Assembly: GCA_022376515.1 (NCBI GenBank)
Contig: WTXI01000031.1
Span: 248,001-312,000 of the forward strand
Length of the DNA: 64,000 nucleotides
Direction of reading: 5' to 3'
Source of the DNA: Lactifluus volemus
Lineage: Eukaryota > Basidiomycota > Agaricomycetes > Russulales > Russulaceae
This document shows, piece after piece, positions 57,743-64,000 of the stretch (the first letter of the stretch is position 1; each line of letters begins with the position of its first letter). A program made the position numbers and the translations under genes. The notes beneath the pieces were generated by a model. It saw only the letters and a program-made list of their open reading frames with translations, was not told where the DNA came from and made no database searches.

Positions 57743-60223
57743 GCCCAGGGACCAAAAATTCATTTCTTTTTCTCGTATAGTAGAGTTCTATTTTTTTTTG
57801 TGTTCTCGATGTGCATTGGATTGTGTCCTTTTCTTTTCTTTTTCACGTCTTGGCAGGTTTGCTTCCTTACACGCATTTTTTTTTTACAATTAGGCATCTA
57901 ACGTCTGTAACTGTAATCACTAGCACGAAACAAAAACGTGGAAAAATAGGGTTGACACGTCATCATCTTATCCATAGAGATTATCCCCACAAATCGTAGG
58001 ATGTGACCTTCCGGAATTCCAGATGTTGTTATATCTCTCTCCACTTGAGACGCAATCGGCGTGAGGACCTAACTCTTTTGTCCTCCAACTATTAGTAATT
58101 CCAGAATTCGCTCTACTGTTTTACGGGATGGGTAGAGGTTTCCTATCATCCACCTATTACTGTGATCTTCAAGTCCACGGTAGTCTTGTACTAGCCATAT
58201 CCCAGAAATTTCAGTTTGTTTCTTGTCGGTTTGAATTCGCCCAATCACGTCCATATATCACTAATCGTACGTATACCACGCTCGGGACTAGGATCTACCC
58301 GGGACTCCCAGACGCAAGCTTCAAAGTTGGCGATAATAAGTTCTGTTCGAGCCTGCCCCCCAAAATGGACGCACTCAGCTGCATTTGCTTTAGCCATGAA
58401 GCGTGAGGCACGGCGCTTCAGGGGTATGGGAGACTCGGAGTAAGAGCCCCGATCCAGTTCTCTTAAATCTTGCCGATCTACTTCCTCCCCCGGTGAATGA
58501 TGCCGCAACTGCCCCTTTTGCGGTGGCGAACCGGGTTTCTCGGTTTCAAGTTGTGGACTCACCAGAAACTTCTGCGTGTGTGCGCCCAACCCAAATGCTG
58601 CTGCATCTTCCCCGCAAGATCTGATTCGCACTGGCAACTTTTCTGTTAAGTACTAGTACTAGTACTCACTCGTGTACTAGTGCCTCTATCCCTTCGTCTC
58701 GCTGATTTCTTTCATATGCTATGCAGAGGCCTAAACTATTTGTTTTCCGGTCCTCGCTATTTTGCGGCGGAGGCATCGGGTCCAGAACTCCGAGTCGATC
58801 GTGTCTGTTTGTGAGGTCGGGGTTACAGTACCCAGCATCTCGACTTGCTAGAGCGAGGCGCCACAAATGTTCGGATTTCACCAAGGATTTTTACTGGCAT
58901 GATCGATGCAATTGATCATTGATTCCTCGCTATAATAGTAAGAAGTGGGGGCCTACTGCGGGAAGTCCTAACCTGAGTACATTCATTGCTCGAGTCCACA
59001 CTTTCGTGTGTGTATACATTGGCCCAGCAGGAGGAGGATGACCACAACTTCTGGGCAGGGTCTGGTGGGTATTTGTGGGTATATACAAGAATGATGAGGA
59101 TGTTGAGGAGGCAGAGATGCAACTGATTTGGTGTATCGTTAGCACTGTTCAGTTATAAATATCACCTCATTGGCTCTTGCGCGCTTGTGGGTTTGTTTTG
59201 TCTTGTATGCACTAGCTCGTGACAAGACGTGACAAGAAAATTATACAGTAGAGCATCAAGCCAGTCTTCCCAATAGCTTGTATGGCACGACACGCCTGTC
59301 ATCGAACAAACCTCGATCTCTACCGTGGTCCCGGGAAATCTTGACATTATCAAGGGCCTGGCAGTGTCGCGCCTTTGAAAACGTCAAGATCGGCAAGCGG
59401 GCCTTCGAACACATCAAGACCTCGCCCATGCCCGTCGTCGTCGCCGTTGTCACTGTTGTTGTCGACGTTGTCATCCCGATCCGAGTCATCACCATTATCA
59501 TTGTCGTTATTATCTGACGGAAGATAATGGCGATGACGATAATGGTGACGACGGTGATGGCGACAACGGCGGCAGGAACGGAGGCAAGGATGGTGGCGAT
59601 GGCAACTCCAGGCCTGTCGACGCTGAGGTCGACTTGAACGATGTGGGGGCTTCTGAGGTGGTCAATTTCTGGGCGATACAGGTGCGTCGCCTCTCTGCTC
59701 TTTTTACCGTTTCTTGACATGTATTCTAGACCCCCCCCCTTCGCAGACGCCAGGACAAGGTACCGCTGTATCTCGACTCGGATAGTGATTCGGAAGCATT
59801 CGAGCTATCTGCCCTAGCTTCTCCTGCCACAAGCTAACCGACTTTTGCTCATCTCTTCAAGCCCTGTCTGGCATATGATCCGTGTCTTCACGCTCCGGTT
59901 TTGTGTCCGATTTCCGCGCACCTTTTGCTCATGTGTTGCACAGACGATCATCCCACGATATTCAACTCTCACAACTCATATTCATGATCAGTTCGCTCCA
60001 CCAATCATGGCCTCCAATTTTCAGGTCTGCCCGAGATATGATATTTATCAAATTCATATTTTCTGAGATCGTAATCCCTGCGTGTGTACTTCGCCGTGCG
60101 GGCGTCATTCTAGAAATGATGTCATCTCACTCCAACTGCCAATGTCCAGCCTGCTGAACATCTTCCTGAGTTCGCTCTGATCTGTGTTTTAACAGTATCT
60201 GTCGTGTCGTTAGCCCGCCAACG
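57743..60223. other. Gene-poor region with low-complexity DNA
   Basis: No gene I can defend. A frame at 58637-58245 (minus, 130 codons) is unassigned. TACTAGTACTAGTACT lies near 58650. At 59400-59610 there is trinucleotide-rich DNA (see repeat entry). Confidence 0.5.
59400..59610. repeat. Mirror-oriented GAY/AAY-rich tract
   Basis: Left of about 59515 the plus strand is rich in GTC/GTT/ATC; right of it, in GAC/GAT/AAT. Read outward, each strand can code Asp/Asn/Gly-rich peptide (minus leftward, plus rightward). It forms an imperfect inverted low-complexity block. Confidence 0.6.
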
Positions 60224-60650
60224 CTAGTACTTTGTACAGAGCCAAACTTGGGAATGCATAACCAATTGAGAATTTCCTCTAGTTTGGAACGGCAACCACT
60301 TTCTGATACCAGATCGCCGTTGACGTGTCATAATATACGGCAATGAGCTCCAACCTGACTTGGCAAACAGATCACGAAGATAGGCCATTGAGTGCTCATG
60401 AAACCCATTATCTTCCATGCGCGCAACCGTTAGTTACTTGCCACGGTGACCAAGCGCGCATTTTTCTTGCCATGAGGTCTGTGTTGTATGCCATAGAGCC
60501 TGCGCGGAACAGGCGTGGGATAGGCTGATCGACAACGATATGTGTGTTAGGTCCGGCGGCCGCGCGCAGATGTTTCAGTATCGTGAGACAATATTTATCA
60601 ACCCAGTCCTGCAATATCATCCGCAGGAGGTAAGTTACACCGAAACCTCT
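60224..60650 (-). pseudogene. O-methyltransferase fragment
   Basis: C-terminal part of a SAM-dependent plant/fungal-type O-methyltransferase: RMILQDWVDKYCLTILKHLR and AAGPNTHIVVDQPIP fit the segment that holds the catalytic His region in the family (where HDW is usual; QDW here), and a later piece carries AYLRDLFAKSGW. Pieces are in different frames, separated by stops and extra DNA, and the SAM-binding N-terminal half is missing. Adjacent to the ARP2 relic in opposite orientation. Confidence 0.65.
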
Positions 60651-60699
60651 TCCTTCTGGGCAGCCTGCGGTTCAAAAAAATCTTGGACTTAAAAAGCCC

Positions 60700-61530
60700 A
60701 AAGTCAATCCTCGTTTCTGGGAAAGCGGCCGCGCTGCGCAACTACCTGCAAGTCACGCGGCCGATGGAACATGGCATGGTTTGCAACTGAAGGATATGAA
60801 GTACATTTGGGACTACACTTTCTTCGAGAAACTCCGCGTCGATCCCGCGGGGCGCGAGGTCCTCCTCACCGAGCCACCGATGAACCCGAGAGCGAACAGG
60901 CAGCGCATGCCAGTGTGTCAGGTTATGTTTGAGGAGTATGGTTTCTTCCCGTCCTCGCCATTCCTACCTCGGCTGCGTCACCAATGTGCATGTGTAATGG
61001 GCTATTCGTCGGAATCATTTTCCGCTGCTGCTACCTTGCTTTCGGCAGAGGCTGTCATGCAGTGGAGATACCTACTGGGAGGAGGGCTCGCAAAAGAAAG
61101 GAGAGCAGCCCCGATATGTTGAGGGGTCAACTTTTGTAGGCCTTGACGACCGTCGTTGTGGTCGACTCTGGCGACGGCGTGACGCATATTCCGGCTTTGC
61201 GCTTCCAGTGTACAACCACATCGTGCTCTCCGGCGGATCGAGCATGTAGTACCCCGGCTTCCCTAGCCGCCTCGAAAAAAGAAATGAAGCAACTATACCT
61301 CACGCGCGTGCTATTGCGACCCTTGTCTGAATGTACGTCCAGCCCTTGTCTCCCGTCATCGTCACCCTCTCTGTTCTCCCCCCTTCTTTTTCATATGGCA
61401 CTGACGTGGCGCTGCCCGTTCTTTTTTTCTTTTCACAAATTCAAGATTCGTGTCGAGGACCCAACCGCGCAAGGCCACATGGTACTCCTTGGGTGTGCCG
61501 TTTTGGCGGACGTTATGAAGGCATGAGAAG
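60700..61530 (+). pseudogene. ARP2: ARP2 (actin-related protein 2) pseudogene
   Basis: Arp2 nucleates branched actin filaments in the Arp2/3 complex. Here only parts remain. 60730-60960: [16 protein letters not shown], then a one-base loss in the Asn-Trp-Lys codons, then [20 protein letters not shown] to NPRANRQRM and VMFEEYGF. Around 61140-61190: TTVVVVDSGDGVTHI. About 61205-61320: NHIVLSGGSSM, a stop in place, YPGFPSRLEK, an extra A in an A run, EMKQLYLTRVL. 61437-61525: KFKIRVED, HMVLLG, AVLADVMK. The block between VTHI and NHIVLSGG, well over 100 residues, is deleted, as are the N-terminus and the C-terminal end. It is a dead partial copy; the active ARP2 must be elsewhere. Confidence 0.85.
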
Positions 61531-62171
61531 CGTTTCGGATATCAAGAGAGGTGCGGTGTGAGCAGGGCGTGCGCTCCTTGGATAAATTGGCACATGGCGA
61601 AAGTTGAGCAGCTATGTAGACCGTAGACGGGATGGATGTACCTGCATCATTTCTAAGAAACGCCATTTTCAGAGTTACGAGACAACACGGCTCCCCCATC
61701 CGGCAAGCTGTGTCTATTCGTGGAAACAACCAGCTCGAAAAATTGTCAGTGGTATTATTGTTAATACAATCGCGCTAAACGCCACCTGCACGGCGATTCT
61801 ATATTCAACGCAAACTCTGAGCAATTGTCTACATATGAATATCGCAGGCAGAGGGAAAGCATAAATCAAGAAAGAAGAATTGTACTAAAAAGAACTGGTA
61901 CGAGAGTAACACTGGCACTGGGAGACGTGCCGTGTGAGAGAAACATAGAGTTGAACTAGTGAGAAGTAGTTGTGAGTCAAGCCAGCAGTGGTAGAGCCGC
62001 GTATGGATCATCATACGAAACGTAATACAAGACTTAAATACGCCTCGAGTTTTCATCATCTGCAGTCACACTTCAGCCTTGACACGGCTCAGAGACAAAA
62101 CAGCTTACCAATATCCAAATACATTCACGACGATGTATGAAGGTGTCCCACTAGGAGAGTAGATGTCCTTT
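61531..62171. other. Intergenic
   Basis: 3' side of the DUF6535-type gene and end of the ARP2 relic. Nothing recognised. Confidence 0.5.
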
Positions 62172-64000
62172 TCAATCCTTCTGTGGACGATCAACGTCGC
62201 GAGGGGGTGTTTTGTCGACGAGATGAGGCTGTGAAAGGTCTGTAGCTAGGGAGTTGTCATGGGTATTGAACGTTGCATCACTCTGTGACAAGTTTGATTG
62301 CAAATCGGAGGTCCCCTGTGGAGACGTGAAAGAGATATCTAGGACTGAGCCTAGCATCAATAACCTTGAACCGGGAGTAATTAGGTCAAGTTGCGATGTG
62401 GGAGATCTGGCCGAGGGCATCAGGGGATCAACAGGATACGTGTCACTGGAGGCTGGTACAGGTGAAGGCGGTGATGAAACCCCAGGTATCATCGAAGGAG
62501 GGTTAACATCCAAGTCTGTCCTGTATAGCCGATCGACGGCAGCACTAGATGGAAGTGATGGAGAGATCACTGTTGAGGCTACCATGGCGGACCGAGTATC
62601 AGACTCTGAGCTGTCCATGGGCGAGATAACTGGTGTGTCAGCGTGACTTTCTGTCGCAATGGTGAGCGGTGGGTCAGGTATAGTAGTCGCAAAGTCATTG
62701 TTTCCAACATTGACTGGTGGAGAGAGGTGGGAAGGCTGGATGATTGGGGTAGCATGAGCTACACCATGTGGAGACGGCTGTTCTGTGAAATTTATGCGGC
62801 TATGATCTGGGTCCAATGAGGAGAAGGATGATAAGTCAGGCACTGCAGGGGCGATGAGGTTCATATCGGCATCGGGAGGGTGAACAGGGAATGAGTGATT
62901 GAGTGATTGAGTGGCCTGCGGGTGATGACCCGGAATAGTACACAACGGGTACGAGAGTGGCCGGGACAGAACAAAATGACCACTATTTGTGGAAGCATCA
63001 AACTCGGTCGGGGCAGCGTCGGTGCCTTGATGTAAAGCGATGTAGAGATGCCGAATGATTCTGTGAACAGAGAAAACGATGTGACAAGAATCGGGACTCG
63101 GATCCAAGTTATGGGCTTCTCGAGTGATCTCGTTCCACAAGGCACAGAAGGCATGCTGCAACGTAGGAAGAGTATGTTGAATGTCGAATTTGGAAATTTG
63201 CAGCAGAATCCACATCAGAATGGAACGCATATGCCGATTCGACAAAGCGTGATGGAAGAGCAGGCGCGTGATGTGGAGAAGATTGGCAAGTAACGCGTTG
63301 TCACCACGTGTGAGCCTTTTCAAAGACTCATTTTTCGATACGCCGAATTGGTCCTTAACAAGCGCCTTCCAATGGTCATCGCGTTTGGGTGAATTTGCAA
63401 TAATGTAAGCAACTATTACTTGTGCGAAAATAACGGTTTGACCTTTATTCCTATGGTGCCGATTCGCTAGGTAGTTCCCCATCTGAACGGACTGTAACAC
63501 CTTATCGTTGTCACGATAGGACATCATCACAAAGTTTTCATAAGTCAGGACCACACGGTCTACCACTTCGGCTGCCTTCTCGTAGACCATCAGGCGCCTT
63601 TGTCTCACCATTTCGGAGAGAAAACTCGATGACAAAGTACGGGTGTGGAACACATGGAGAGCTTCTCCGAGCCGCCGATAACCCAGTGAGCGGAGAATGG
63701 CTGGCGAGTTGTGGAAATGTTCCGAGGTACAAACGCCAGGGATACCACTGAAGAACTGTTCCAAATCGTCGTCCTCAACCAGGGCGTCAAAAGTACATTT
63801 CAAGACAAGAATGTCGGTTCTTGTCGACGATTTTGAAGCGTCTTCTTGGATTGCGTTCGATATACCCTCCAAGAACCATTTCCGATAAGTTTCCATTGAT
63901 ATTTCAAAATGGTCCCGTGTTCCAGAGGAAAATAGGTCAGGAAATGGGTTGAAGCTGAGAACATAGAGGAGTCCATATGACACGCCGGTGTAAAGGGACC
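62172..64000 (-). CDS. DUF6535-type protein, C-terminal part (runs off window)
   Basis: Agaricomycete-specific protein family whose members have an N-terminal DUF6535 membrane domain and a helical C-terminal part; function unknown. Only the C-terminal 603 or more residues are inside the window, as one open frame ending at 62172; the ATG at 63983 is probably internal, since the membrane domain would lie beyond 64000. Family marks: TFDALVEDDDLEQFFSGIPG, then a long helical region (VLQSVQMGNYLANR, VIFAQVIVAYIIANSPKRDD, KALVKDQFGVS, GDNALLANLLHITRLLF, HTLPTLQHAFCALWNEI), then VFSVHRIIRHLYIALHQGTD and a His/Pro segment YPLCTIPGH. The last 230 residues are Pro/Ser-rich and disordered. No stop or frameshift seen. 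Confidence 0.75.
   Translation of the reverse strand, partial: SLYTGVSYGLLYVLSFNPFPDLFSSGTRDHFEISMETYRKWFLEGISNAIQEDASKSSTRTDILVLKCTFDALVEDDDLEQFFSGIPGVCTSEHFHNSPAILRSLGYRRLGEALHVFHTRTLSSSFLSEMVRQRRLMVYEKAAEVVDRVVLTYENFVMMSYRDNDKVLQSVQMGNYLANRHHRNKGQTVIFAQVIVAYIIANSPKRDDHWKALVKDQFGVSKNESLKRLTRGDNALLANLLHITRLLFHHALSNRHMRSILMWILLQISKFDIQHTLPTLQHAFCALWNEITREAHNLDPSPDSCHIVFSVHRIIRHLYIALHQGTDAAPTEFDASTNSGHFVLSRPLSYPLCTIPGHHPQATQSLNHSFPVHPPDADMNLIAPAVPDLSSFSSLDPDHSRINFTEQPSPHGVAHATPIIQPSHLSPPVNVGNNDFATTIPDPPLTIATESHADTPVISPMDSSESDTRSAMVASTVISPSLPSSAAVDRLYRTDLDVNPPSMIPGVSSPPSPVPASSDTYPVDPLMPSARSPTSQLDLITPGSRLLMLGSVLDISFTSPQGTSDLQSNLSQSDATFNTHDNSLATDLSQPHLVDKTPPRDVDRPQKD

Noticed and set aside
62254..62646. 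130-codon plus frame
   Set aside because: Antisense to the disordered tail of the DUF6535-type protein; no motif.
1..64000. CRISPR arrays, bacterial operons, rRNA genes, intact transposons
   Set aside because: None seen. The tandem repeats present are protein-coding repeats, microsatellites or the 92-nt duplicate; no transposase, reverse transcriptase or terminal repeats could be recognised.

Overview
The window looks like nuclear DNA of a basidiomycete fungus, most likely an Agaricomycete; I cannot name the order or genus from sequence alone. The grounds are dense short GT-AG introns (about 45-70 nt, several genes with 6-12 exons), a Goodbye-NACHT-ankyrin and a NACHT-WD40 STAND protein, a partial DUF6535-type protein, and tandem fungal cytochrome P450 copies. 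Exon coordinates in the entries were joined by hand. For most intact genes the exon lengths sum to a multiple of three and agree with the family's conserved sequence.

Layout. 1-11.2 kb: three complete or nearly complete short SEY1/RHD3-like dynamin-superfamily GTPase genes on the minus strand (2604-625, 8277-6278, 11177-9307), two relics (3861-4445, 9035-9165) and duplicated flanks. 12.4-17.6 kb: an intact 1,563-residue NLR-like gene (Goodbye domain, NACHT, 23-24 ankyrin repeats) on plus. 18.5-20.5 kb: a fourth GTPase copy in opposite orientation, broken by one stop codon. 20.8-22.7 kb: a GH15 glucoamylase-like gene that seems to lack both catalytic glutamates. 24-27 kb: a large disordered coiled-coil/RS/RGG protein with an apparent one-base frameshift. 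27.3-28.9 kb: palC (ambient-pH signalling). 29.6-34.1 kb: ribonucleotide reductase large subunit and a membrane-anchored monothiol glutaredoxin, both with microexons. 35.3-46 kb: an intact P450 and a truncated duplicate of its 3' end and downstream flank, lying on either side of an intact NACHT-WD40 NLR-like gene. 47.3-57.7 kb: HAD phosphatase, small coiled-coil gene, small membrane protein, 4-aminobutyrate-type aminotransferase, PA/TM/RING-H2 ubiquitin ligase. 58-64 kb: low-complexity DNA, relics of an O-methyltransferase and of ARP2, then the C-terminal part of a DUF6535-type protein that runs off the right edge.

Biology. Housekeeping genes (RNR1, palC, HAD, aminotransferase, RING) are interleaved with two accessory blocks that show birth-and-death evolution. 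The most unusual block is the multi-copy mini-SEY1 family: GTPases that keep the whole G domain and the first helical segment, lose the rest of SEY1, and end in short hydrophobic tails that differ between copies. They surround an NLR-like gene. A second NLR with 14 nearly identical WD40 units lies 20 kb away. Joining the GTPases and the NLRs in an innate-immunity or allorecognition role is my inference; the sequence shows only families, repeats and proximity.
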